A stretch of 31,031 bases of DNA. Origin: Phlegmacium glaucopus. Taxonomy: Eukaryota > Basidiomycota > Agaricomycetes > Agaricales > Cortinariaceae. The notes under the pieces were generated by a model. That model was not told the DNA's origin. It ran no database searches and was given only the letters and a program-made list of their open reading frames with translations. The stretch lies in the NCBI GenBank assembly GCA_015039465.1, contig MU130376.1, positions 1 through 31,031 of the forward strand, given 5' to 3'. The position numbers and the translations under genes were made by a program. Shown piece by piece: positions 18,327 to 27,891 of this stretch. Every line of letters starts with the position of its first letter. Within the stretch, counting starts at the first letter, position 1.

Positions 18327-19098
18327 TTAAAAGGATCCATAGGGGTATTGTGGTTGAGGAGAATCAAGAGGAGTGCGCACGTTGATGGTATTATTACCAA
18401 GTAATGATTTTGAACATGTACATTTGAGGATATTGCTTGTGATGTTGACTCCATATTGTTCTGCAGGTTGACTAGATATGGTGATTCCATTGAACTCCAA
18501 TGGAGAAATGAAGAAGACAATGTACTTGGCGTAATTATCCATAATCACAGCCATCATATTTATGTCGATAACGAAAGGACGAAATAGCCACAACCTTGTA
18601 GTCAGTTTTGGATTCGAAATTGATCGCTCGTGTTGAGTGTATGGGACCAATGTACATTTAGTTTACCTTTGATGTTGAATGTACGGCATTTGTAGGTCAC
18701 GTAACCTGGGGTGACGAGGAAGGCAAATGTTATCCATGCGAGGAAGGTGTACCATGCTAGGAAATTACGATTGTTGGGAAGAATATACTGAACCAACTGA
18801 TGAGGGAGGTGAATACGCCACTGCAGACCGCTATCGTTGATAGGATTAGTTCGGGCCTGTTCCTTGTACGTGCCTTGCCAGACATCGAACCATGTTAGGA
18901 GGGAGACGACGAGAGCATGGATGGAGAAGAACAATAAGCTAGCACAGGTGAGAAGTGGAAATTAACGAGTAAGGGAATAAATCCCAAAAAGTGGGTAGCA
19001 AAGAGAATCCATTTGAACCTTGTTCCATCCCAGCCTCCCTTTGTCTTGAGGTTCATTGGTCTTGAAAGCTTGTAATCCACCGACTAGTTTGGGTTCAT
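18327..19098 (-). pseudogene. Tetraspanin pseudogene, block A
   Basis: This is the remnant of a fungal tetraspanin. Recognisable parts in order: KWILFATHF (TM1), FFSIHALVVSLLTWFDVW (TM2 region), NNRNFLAWYTFLAWITFAFL with TPGYVTYKCRTFN (TM3 and the following loop), FRIQN, and the C-terminal MAVIMDNYA then AEQYGVNITSNIL. A 51-nt intron (GTACATTG...TATCTAG) still sits between the last two. Decay is clear: a stop at codon 5 (TAG, where block B has TAC), a 1-nt loss soon after, loss of the first intron donor (GGATTT against GTATGT in block B), a stop just before the cysteine motif (LQGCGYF in place of LQCCGYF), and loss of about 70 codons that would hold the large loop and TM4. Confidence 0.78.
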
Positions 19099-19904
19099 CG
19101 TCATCTTTCCCTCCTTTCCTATTCCTATTCCTATTCCTATTCCTATTCTTAAAACCTGAGGATTTAGGTGGGATGTAGCTGACTGACAGTGCCAACGAGA
19201 GGGTGGTAGTTGATCCCAAAGAAATATGTTGTCCCGTGGGAGATTCCTAGACTCGTGACCAGCCGGAGAGACGGCTTACAGCAAGGGGGCACCGGGAATC
19301 AAACCTGATTTGTTTTAGTATTGTGTTTCCCTTTTTTACCAAATTTGACTTACTTTCTTGTTTAACTTTCTTTTCTTCGGGACACTGGGTCCTGCTTCCA
19401 TGCCGTTGATGTACCTGCGGTGGGGACAGACCGCAAGTAGTACGTAGTTCGTGGGGTTGATGTAGTTCTCTTCAGTAGGTGATAGTGAGGTTTGATGAGG
19501 TGCGAAGGTTCGCTTTAAAGTGCGAGATAATGCGCAGAAAAAGCGAAGCCCGCAGGATGATTTTGAAGGAGTCCAAGAGTAGCTTAGCACGACGTTCCAA
19601 AGGTGGGATCAAAAGTGTGGTAATTCGTCCGTTCTCCCCTCTGCTTTACCTTACTTGCTACTGCTAATAATATAGTAACTAGCAAATAGCTAAGTGCGGA
19701 AAGGTGAAACAAGAATGTAAAATGTGGGTTAAAGCGGAGTCACATGGATCCGGTAAATTGGTAATGAAACATAGGAGATAAGAGCCAAATAAAGGAGACA
19801 AGATAAAAATAAAGGTGATGAGTAATACAGTCACCTGAGTGACCTTTGTTTGAGTCGTGTTTAATGATTGCAAGAACAGCTGGCAACTGCAAATGATAAT
19901 GCGA
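19099..19904. other. Spacer, no supported gene
   Basis: An ATTCCT microsatellite lies at about 19120-19148 (five units). 19238-19310 (GGGAGATTCCTAGACTCGTG ... GGGGGCACC) recurs inverted at about 23690-23775. A minus-strand frame at 19336-19590 ends in a lysine-rich stretch, PKKRKLNKK, but shows no domain. Block A homology to block B ends near 19245. Confidence 0.5.
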
Positions 19905-20345
19905 ATGTTGGTGATGACTGCAAGCATCTGCGATGATCTGCAAGTGTTCTGCAATGAGCTGCGAGTATGTGCGAGTATGTGCGATGACCTGCAATGATCT
20001 GCAATGATCTGCGATGATCTGCAATGATCTGCAAGTGATCTGCAATGATCTGCAATGATCTGCAAGTGTTCTGCAATGATCTGCAAGTATGTGCAATGAT
20101 CTGCAATGATCTGCAATGATCTGCAATGATCTGCAATGATCTGCAAGATGATCTGCAATGATCTGCAATGATCTGCAATGATCTGCAATGATCTGCAATG
20201 ATCTGCAATGATCTGCAAGTATCTGCAATGACTTGTGCTGATCTGTGATGATCTGTGATGATCTGTGATGTCCTGCAATGATCTGCAATTGTCTGTGATG
20301 ATCTGCAATGATCTGCAATGATCTGCAAGTATCCGCAACGATATG
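19905..20345. repeat. 10-bp minisatellite (CTGCAATGAT)n
   Basis: There are about 40 units of CTGCAATGAT with point variants (CTGCGATGAT, CTGTGATGAT, CTGCAAGTAT). The unit length is not a multiple of three and the minus strand has no stop in any phase, so all three minus frames are open and translate to the same circular 10-residue repeat (IIADHCRSLQ). The composition explains the long open frames; they are not evidence of a gene. Confidence 0.9.
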
Positions 20346-20389
20346 TGAGCATCCGTGAGTATACTGCAAAGGTTGTGAAACTGCGAAAA

Positions 20390-20650
20390 TGGTGCGTTTA
20401 CATCCCTAGACGTCTCCTGGGTCCTATCACCGTTGTCTTCCGGTTCTTCTTCTACTTCTTTGTCATCTATGTCGATGACCTCCACTTCTTTCCTCCTCTG
20501 CTCCTCCGCCTTTCGAACCCGCTGCATCTCCAGCAGTTTCCGCTGCTGCTCCTCCCTGCTCTTCCGTTCTGCTTTGACCCTCTTCCTCTCCGCTATCGCG
20601 CACCAATACTGATTGGTAGCGTGAGAAGAAAGCTTAAAAGTCGCCATCAT
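20390..20650 (-). CDS. Charged coiled-coil ORF start, runs into the minisatellite (uncertain)
   Basis: From an ATG at 20650 about 85 residues are read before the repeat array. They form a strongly charged helix (IAERKRVKAERKSREEQQRK, then LLEMQRVRKAEEQRRKEVEV) followed by an acidic stretch (DIDDKEVEEEPEDNGD). The frame then continues through the 10-bp array to a stop at 19679, giving a nominal 323 aa. A good donor/acceptor pair (GTAAGT...CAATCAG, about 20688-20620) overlaps the start, but joining it to upstream sequence leads to a stop in the phases I checked. It could be a gag-like fragment similar in style to 22392-22601, or a gene whose 3' part was replaced by the repeat. I do not recognise a family. 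Confidence 0.3.
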
Positions 20651-21620
20651 GAAAATAAGCGGACTTCAAATTCACTTACCTATTTTGGAAGCAGCCCTGA
20701 ATCGTGTTCCTGGTCAACAAAATCATTTGTTCAACGATAACATCCCCATCGCTCATCATACTCTCAATGTGTCACACTATGCTCTCCATTGTTTTCACTA
20801 TCGACATGCTCCTAAGCATATACCATCCGTTCGTTCCTTGGCTAGTGATCCAGCAAAGCGATCAATCTACTATTTGCGTCGGTCATCGGCTCGCGTTTGA
20901 TCGTATCCTTGGTCCATCATTTCAAGAACGGCCCCTTTATGGACGCATCAACTACATCTCCCATTATGTACAAGGCTTTGTCATTGTTGTTGTGGCTATG
21001 GACCCACAAGTCTTCCCCTCAGCTATCTATCTTGCCATCCCTCGCTCCTGGATCTCACTCAGTCCCCTATCCTCACTCATCTACCTCTTATCTTATCATT
21101 CACTGCCAAAACCATCATTCACGCGGTACCTGAAGCCTTCCCACCCTCTTTATGACAATTTAGGAAGTCCAGGAGGATCACGACTGTTACGATTTCATAC
21201 ATGCTTCGTACGCACATTTTTCATTTCCTTTTACTTCATTACACATGCGCACTCCATGTTGCATTCATTGTTTTACTTACATGCAGATACGGTTCTCTTT
21301 TCATACATGTGTCGAACACATGTTTACCTACCCTTTACCATATGCCTTTCATTCTACTCGTTTGTATATAAACCTATGTATCTTGTACTAGATACGGTAC
21401 CTAGTCTTTAATAGACGATTTTCTACACATACATCTCTCTCAAAGTCGACCGCTGCTCTAGGCCTTAACAAGTCTACGAAGCGCAAGACCCCAGATCGAT
21501 ACACGAAACCCGACATAGTAACGACTGTTAACGATCAGTAACCCTGAATCGTTCGAAGTCGTAACAACGACTAAGCAGGAATTGCAGATGAATCAGCAGC
21601 AGAGGATTATTCTCGCAGCA
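20651..21620. other. Unassigned stretch, no supported gene
   Basis: A 235-codon plus frame (20704-21411) and an 83-codon one (20649-20900) are present but show no motif, and their composition is like the surrounding C/T-rich DNA. I see no RNA gene or repeat. They may be remnants of an older element. Confidence 0.4.
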
Positions 21621-22287
21621 TGTCAAGTGTTATCAAGGCTGCGCGACATGGGACCATGGGCAAGTAGTGTTTTCTCGGGAACAAGGCTGCGCCTTTCAAG
21701 TGTTGACTCAGGACCTTTCACATTTTTGACATGACCACACGCCTATGGAGTCGATATATTTTTGCTATTGGACTATGTACACTGCCTTCTCTTCTTTTCT
21801 CTCGCACTTTGACACTTTACAGATTTTTTTATTGTTCCTTCTTCTTTTCCATTGTTCTTTTCTTCTCGCAGCTGTCCTCTCTTTATCTTTCTTCCTTTGA
21901 CAGCGCGTACTTTGTTTCTTTTTATTGTTTTACATAGCCTCATCCTTAGGGTATAAATACTGCTCTTTTGTACCAGGATAGGTAGTTCAGTTCAATTCAT
22001 TCTTACCCCCCAACAGTCACCCCCTCAGTGGAATTCCAGTGAATTCCTCCCTTAAGTTCGCTTTTTCAGTCCTCAACTGTCAATCTATCCCCACTGCCAA
22101 TTGCTATAGTCTTGCTGAAGACTTCCTCTTATTCCTCCTCATCCTCTTCCTTAATCCCTCCAAGTTCGCTTTTTCCAGTCCCTTACTGTCAACCTTCTGT
22201 CAACTGCTATAGTCCTACTGAAGACTCTTCCTCATTCATCCTCATCCTTCTCATCTCTATTCTCACCCCCTACCTCTGTGTGATACA
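21621..22287 (+). promoter_or_regulatory. Promoter/LTR-like region with tandem 108-bp duplication
   Basis: The stretch begins TGTCAAGTG and could end GTGATACA, so TG...CA ends are possible, but no target duplication is seen. A strong TATA box in GGGTATAAATACTGCTC lies at about 21951, preceded by C/T-rich tracts. After it, a segment holding AAGTTCGCTTTTTCAGTCC, AACTGTCAA, TGCTATAGTC and CTGAAGACT is repeated in tandem (starting about 22055 and 22163). This layout suits the U3-R-U5 of an LTR or a strong promoter with a duplicated leader. No intact gene follows. Confidence 0.35.
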
Positions 22288-22391
22288 AGTCTAAGGTTAT
22301 ACCTTCCCTAAACGAACAACAGGGAGGCTTTTGACTTAAAGACTAGTCCATTGCTCTCTGGTTGGAGTTTATAAACAACAACAACAATGAT

Positions 22392-22601
22392 TTATACCGC
22401 CTCTACTCGTTGTCTCTCTGCCTCTGCCTCCGCCTTCAGTCTCTCCTCCTCCTCCTCTAGCCTCCGGGCTTCCTCAATCTCCGCTTCTTCCCGCTTCTCC
22501 TCCTTCTCCCGCTCTTTCTGCCGACGTTCTCGTGCTTCTTTGAGCCTTGCTCGTTGCGCAGCAGGGGGGAGGGAGGAGCCGGCTTTGTTGTTGGAACTCA
22601 T
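22392..22601 (-). pseudogene. Truncated gag-like ORF start next to an LTR
   Basis: An ATG at 22601 opens 69 codons: a short polar start (MSSNNKAGSSLPPAAQRARL) then an almost purely charged helix (EEARRLEEEEERLKAEAEAE). It lies 144 nt inside the LTR at 22746-23345 when both are read on the minus strand, which is where gag begins in an LTR retrotransposon. It ends at a stop at 22392, where homology to any element seems to cease. Calling it gag rests on position and composition only. Confidence 0.4.
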
Positions 22602-22745
22602 AGTGTTTTTTGTTGTAGAGGATGGTGGTTTAGGAAGTTATCCGAAATGAAGAATCTCCACCAGTCTCCGACGGTCTTTATACCATGCCAACCTCGCACG
22701 GACCATCACGTGGCCTCGAGGGTCTCGGCCTTGACAGGGAGGTAC

Positions 22746-23345
22746 TGTTACATTCCGTCACATGTTACTCTGGTCCGACTCCATCGGAGTCGTTTCCGGT
22801 AGTCCGTACTCTGTTCCAGTACTTTCCCTTGTCTCCGACTCTACTCCTCCTACGTCCGACTCCGAGACTTCTCTGTATCATTCCAACTCTTCCAAAAATA
22901 TCCCAAACCCCTTACCACACCTTCATCATAACAACTATTCCTTGGTCATCACTTTCCCACTATCAGTCAGCACACAAGCCATGGATTATTCACCTAAGAA
23001 TGCAGGACCTTTTCCGGGAGCAGAACGCAGCACTTATATTTATATTCTATATTTCGGTTGCAATTCCTTTTATATTTAAAGTACTCAAACTTGTATGTTT
23101 TCCCTTAGTTTGAATATCAACCTAGTTTCCTCCTCCTAGTCATCCTCTAAGTTCCCGCAACTTCCGGTTCCACTCCGTTCCGTTCTTACTCCAAAATTAG
23201 GACACGAGGGTTTAGGGTAGCACAGCACACATGCTGAGGCTATAGTCCTTTCCCGTTCCGTGGTTCCGTTCCGATCAGACTCTGTCCGATCCGGTTTTAC
23301 TCCGACGTTTTACTCCGATGTTTCTCCTTTGTTCTAAACTTAACA
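22746..23345 (-). mobile_element. LTR, family 1, copy 2 (600 bp), probably a 5' LTR
   Basis: It has the same family ends as 16383-16947 (TGTTACATTCCG and CTTAACA) and shares the internal block CATGGATTATTCACCTAAGA ... GCAGAACGCAGCACTTATAT. It is more diverged than copies 1 and 3. The flanks do not match (GGTAC against GCTGC), so it is not a clean solo LTR. A gag-like ORF follows at the expected distance on the minus strand, so it may be the 5' LTR of a truncated element. Confidence 0.75.
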
Positions 23346-23781
23346 GCTGCCGGAGGCTTAGAAAAAAATCATTTTTGGGGGTCAAACTTGAAAAATTGCA
23401 TATAAGTACTTGCTCATGGTGTAGCACACAATAATACACAGATCTATGGATTAGTTGTTCCCCATTTAGGTCAGCTACGGCCAAGTTTTTTGACTACTGA
23501 TGGTCCAGTGAAAGGCAAGTTAAGACTTCAAAATAACTTAGACCATGTACTGCTCACATATTTACTGTTTACTACATCCTCAACGATGGTTAATTCTAGT
23601 TATCTAAAGTGTTGCGGCTTGGGTTGGGGAGGGGGTTGGCGAGGCCTTAGAGAAAAAAATCGACCCTGTGTAGTTTTTCGAATCTTGGTGCCCCCTTGGC
23701 TTACAGTGTCAACAAGGAAACCTTGTGTTCCTCATAGAGGGAACGGTCACCGGTCTAGGAGATTCCCAGGGCAATGCTCTC
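23346..23781. other. Spacer, no supported gene
   Basis: No motif is recognised in 23346-23680. About 23690-23775 is related to the inverse of 19238-19310 (TGCCCCCTTGGCTTACAG ... GGTCTAGGAGATTCCCAG). Confidence 0.5.
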
Positions 23782-23860
23782 GCTCATACAACCAAGAATT
23801 AGATTAACGGATACCTACAGACTAAAATTCATAATATTATTCTATGCATAGGGTCCGTCG

Positions 23861-24182
23861 TGTGACAGGAGTGACAACTGTGACCGGTACTAGGTATCAG
23901 TAGTGTAGTCCTGGCACACAGAGAGAAAACAATGTGATGGTGTAAAGGTCTGTATTTTCACTGGGGCTATCTAAGTATGAACAGGAGTTTAAGTAAGAAC
24001 TTAGATAGCGGAGTCCGAAGAATAGAATGATTGTTTTTAAATATAGAAGAAGTGAGTAAGCAAGCTTGTGATTCTTTGGTAGATATAGGCTAACGTGGTA
24101 GCCGGCTGGAAGGAAATAAATCATGAATAAAGAAAAGTAAAGATGAGGTAAGCATAGATGAGAAAAGACGCGGTTCGTTACA
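23861..24182. mobile_element. Solo LTR, family 2 (322 bp)
   Basis: It starts TGTGACAGG and ends CGTTACA, flanked by the exact 5-bp duplication CGTCG (23856-23860 and 24183-24187). The empty site is present in block A (GGGTCTGTCGACTCGG, near 13761) and block C (GGGTCCATCGACTCGG, near 27864). It lies 30 bp beyond the stop codon of 7TM-B, so it must fall in the 3'UTR or the terminator region of that gene. There is no coding capacity. Confidence 0.88.
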
Positions 24183-24212
24183 CGTCGACTTGGATTGAAC
24201 GGCCGTCATGAC

Positions 24213-25525
24213 TCATGAAGTTGAGGACCGATTAACTTCAACAATATCTTGAGAATCACTGGCCTGGGCATCCAACTGTTCAACCTCCTGATTGGAATTC
24301 CCCGAGGTGTCATCATTATCGGCAAAGGCCAAACTTTCAATCGTTTGCGATAATGGGGTAATATCATTGTACGACATTCCCAAAGCTTCTCGTACAAGAA
24401 TGATTGTTGGTATTATTCCCTGAGAATATCAACCCATTCAGTACAATAAATGAGTGAGCACTAAGCACCTACATTCAAAGGGACCTGGGTCAATATGGTC
24501 TCAAGAAATGAATACGCCACAACAGTCCCAGCACTAACAGAGTTAGTGCCAAGTAGGCACCAAACGATGATAGAGCATAGCTGTGTTACAAATATCACAC
24601 TGCCAGACTCGATCAAGATGAAGAGTATAAAGATAAGAGGGCGAAATTTGTTCTCCCTCCCGCTGTGAGCCACGATAGGCCGGACTTCTAGGTACACCAT
24701 GACGATCTTCAGGACGATTAGACCCATGACGAGACCATCGGCAGCCAAATACAGGCCCTGATTTATGATATCTACATCATAAAACGTGTAAATAAAACAA
24801 TAATTGCGCTCCATCCGTATTGTTAGGATCTGCGCCAATGTGGAACCTTGACAAAATCAGTCCATGGATTGTCGATTATAATTGTAAGAGATTTGACCAA
24901 CCGAGTCCCGCCAATGCCAAAAGAAACGGAATAATTGTAACAGACGTCCTGCGTCCCCACACAATCCAACATCGGTAGATCTGGAAGGTATTATCAGATG
25001 ATTTCAGAGTCATATTATGTGACCAATAGCAGATCTGTGGCTCCCAGTGCTTACCAAAATACTCTTTGAAAGGAAATAGTAAAAGCCGGATGTTATAACC
25101 TGTATATTTCCTTGCAGACAAAGTCCCAGGAAGAATTGCTGTAGCCCGGAGTCAACGAGGCTACATATATATTATATTAGTTGGATGTTATCAAATTACT
25201 TCTAGATCCGAGACAGGCTCACATATTCAAGACGTCGAGACCGAATTTAACAGCAGATAGACCATAGAGCATGCAAAGAAGGTAGATACGATAATTTCGC
25301 TTTGTGTCGGAAGCTTTCAGCGTCTTCATCGCATGGAGGTATAGGTAAAGGAAAAAACAGCCGGTATAAAGTCCTGAATATCGTATTGTGTTTAGTGAGA
25401 TCATTTGTCGCCAGATGTAATATATTATTACCAAAGAAGAATCCTGCCACAATGACAGGACAAAAGTCGTTGAATGTTAACCAATACGGACTTGCAACCT
25501 GGAACCCCACTGACGTGGGCGACAT
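24213..25525 (-). CDS. Orphan seven-transmembrane protein, paralog B (336 aa, six exons)
   Basis: Exons: 25525-25432, 25373-25223, 25160-25055, 24980-24902, 24846-24473 and 24419-24213. Introns are 53-74 nt with phases identical to paralogs A and C, including the weak shared donor GTTGGT of intron 4. The join gives 337 open codons. Membrane segments follow the same plan, with YRCWIVWGRR closing TM3, GRENKFRP between TM5 and TM6, and PTIILVREALG ending TM7. It differs from A and C mainly in a longer N-terminus (MSPTSVGFQVASPYW), the TM2-TM3 loop, a longer TM4-TM5 loop with one Cys, and the TM6-TM7 loop (WCLLGTNSVSAG). The C-tail is close to identical to A. The role is unknown; a receptor-like surface protein is inferred from topology. 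Confidence 0.82.
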
Positions 25526-26398
25526 GATGTGGTGGTGGATTACAGGTTAAGAAGCTTTTATTTGAAGTAGCGAAGCTCTCCACTTGGCTTTATCAAGCCT
25601 TTATAGACTGCGACCAGAATACACAGATAAATCCATGATCCTATCTGATTGATACAATCCAAAGTGATGGTCATCGCCAAAAATAAAAATCAGTTCATAT
25701 CAGAAATAGTTTTTAAGTACTCTCCTTTTTCCACTCGCAGTTGAGCAAAAGAAAGTTCAGTTTGTAATCCATTTGTCTTGTAATTGATATCGTGATAAAA
25801 TACTTGTAAGAGAGCTAAGTTGAAAATGTTCAGTCAGTTCAGATCACTGAGAACAGAGCGCCGAGGCTTGTGCCATTGGAAGATCATCGCACCTTTCGTC
25901 ATATCATTTTATGCGTGAAAAATTCGGAAGATACTCGGTACTACTTACCATTGCTACTACCTACGCTTATAACAATAGAGGCAGGCCTCACGAACTTCAG
26001 GAACCTCAGGCAGCCAGGCTACTAATAGTACCATGGTCGGAGTAAGATGGATGGTACAGTTAGAAGTCACCTTTGGACTTGAAGTTAATCTTAGCGGTAT
26101 ACATATTATTATCACTCATATATCATCCATCTGCGTCAAGGCGGACAGCCGCTAGTTTAAAATGCACTTGTTTCAACAACGCGATCTCATCGGATGTGTC
26201 GCGATATAGCAAGTGAAGCGCTTTTAAAATCATTTGGACGGCGAAAAGGGGCCTTTCATAATAGGTAAACGTTGACAATATATATATAGGGGATGAAAAA
26301 TAGAGGGTAGGATGAACATAACAAATGTTTTCAAGGATAGTTGGATGGAGGTTTGGTTTGTCACCGGGGGGAGGCGGAGAAAATGCCAGTGTTCATCT
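25526..26398. other. 7TM-B promoter region and spacer
   Basis: 25555-25925 is the conserved upstream region of the 7TM gene, shared with about 16220-17165 in block A (without its LTR) and 29170-29440 in block C. The rest is unrecognised until about 26265, where homology to block A (GTTGACAATATATAT) resumes. No gene is supported. Confidence 0.55.
25599..25605 (-). promoter_or_regulatory. TATA box of 7TM-B
   Basis: The minus strand reads GCAGTCTATAAAGGCTTG, about 75 nt upstream of the ATG at 25525, in the same position and context as in paralogs A and C. Confidence 0.6.
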
Positions 26399-27245
26399 TC
26401 AGAGTCTGGAAAGCGCGAGCCTGAGGCGTGAACTTAACTTGGTGGATCCATAGGAGTATATAATCAAGAGGAGTGGATGCGTTGATGGTATTATTACCAA
26501 ATACTGATTTTGAACATGTACGTCTGGGGATATTGCTTGCGATACCGGCTCCATATTGTTCTGCAAGTCAACCTCGCCACCATAATCAAAATCTGCACCG
26601 GCACCAACGAAAAAAAAACCCTCCAATCCAAAGACTGAAAAACTTCCTCTCAAACGCCAGACATGGACCTTTACATCCTGTGAAGTACTTCTCGCATAAC
26701 ATGTTTGACCGATGGTAACTTCGACAAAGGGACTGAAATAACCACAGCATTGTAGTTGGTTTTGAATTCGCAATCGATTGCTTGCGTCGAGTATATGCGA
26801 CCATCGTGGGTTTATTTTTGAATGTACGGCGTTTGTATATCATGTGACCTGGGGCGGCGAGGAAGGCGAATGTTATCTATGTGAGAAAGGTGTACCATGC
26901 TAGGAGGCTACGATTGTTGAAAAGAATACCAGACAAGCCGATATGATGGAGGTGAAGACGCCGCTGCAGGCCACTACTGTTGATAGAATTAGTTCGGGCT
27001 TGTTCCCTGTACGCGTTTGACCAAACATCAAACCATGACGAAAGCACCGATGGAGAAGAACATGAGCTAGCATAGGGTGAGAAGTGGAAAATGACACAAA
27101 GTAAGGGAATACATACCAAAAAGTTAGTAACGAAGAGAATCCATTTGACCCTGTTCCGTCTTAGCCTCCCTTTGTCTTGAGGTTCATTGGTTTTGAAAAG
27201 CTTGTAATCCACCACATCGTTGCGGTAATTTGGGTTCATCGTCAT
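26399..27245 (-). pseudogene. Tetraspanin pseudogene, block B
   Basis: This is the best preserved tetraspanin copy. It opens MTMNPNYRNDVVDYKLFKTN and VKWILFVTNFL, then a 50-nt intron with GTATGT donor and CTAG acceptor. Further on come GNKPELILSTVVACSGVFTS, NNRSLLAWYTFL and the signature LRIQNQLQCCGYFSPFVEVT-IGQTCYARS, whose CCG is the tetraspanin large-loop motif. It cannot be translated through: a 14-nt loss after the first intron, a Trp codon turned to TAG after WYTFLT, a loss in the loop before the CCG motif, and another frame change after CYARS. TM4 and the normal C-terminus are degraded. Confidence 0.8.
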
Positions 27246-27344
27246 CTCTTCCTCTTTTCTATTCCTAAAACCGGAGAGTTTGGGTGACTGACAGGGAGAT
27301 GTTGGTACTTGATCCCAATGAAACGTTGTCCCGTGAGAGACTGG

Positions 27345-27775
27345 TTTGAGTGAACCATTGCCTGCAGCACGGCAGATCTGAGTTCTGTCAGATCATTATC
27401 AAGTGTCGAACAGATATCTTACGATGGGAACTCACTGATCCGTATATGCCTTGTAACGCCATGACTTTTATTTCAAAGCTGATCCAGGGAAATGTACTTG
27501 TGGGGTCGTCCGTGCTCCTCCAGTGGACTGGAATATTGTTAACTGGATTCCCAGTGCTCTGTAGATGACGCCTGTTAGTTTCGAGAGATTTGGTGGAATG
27601 AAAGACTTGGACTTTCGGTTCGACGCGGAGCCAAACATCGGCACTCCATCTGAGTTTCAATTAAAATTGCAAAGTCCGAGATCCGATGACTATCCAGGAG
27701 CCGACCGCCAACCCATTCGATTTTGGCAAGCTCAGGTTGTAAAGATCTCAAAACTGAGAACTCGGAATTCCCAAT
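27345..27775. repeat. Segment shared, inverted, with 17165-17555
   Basis: This lies between the tetraspanin remnant of block B and the 3' end of 7TM-C. It is the direct-orientation counterpart of the inverted piece in block A. Two short open frames on either strand show no motif and are not called. Confidence 0.65.
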
Positions 27776-27891
27776 TAGTTCATTCGTTCATACTATCAGG
27801 ACCAAGAATAAAATTAATGGATGTCTACAAATTAAAATTCATATTACTTTACGCATAGCTATAGGGTCCATCGACTCGGATTGAACGACCG

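Noticed and set aside
19285..19325. tRNA-like B-box (GGTTTGATTCCC on the minus strand)
   Set aside because: No A-box or cloverleaf partner upstream; similar text in the related copy near 23680 also lacks one.
19679..20369. Three long minus-strand ORFs read as possible repeat proteins
   Set aside because: All three frames are open only because the 10-bp unit has no stop; this is not evidence for coding of the array itself.
20704..21411. 235-codon plus-strand ORF, hydrophobic
   Set aside because: No motif, composition equals the C/T-rich surroundings, and it overlaps other open frames; likely chance.
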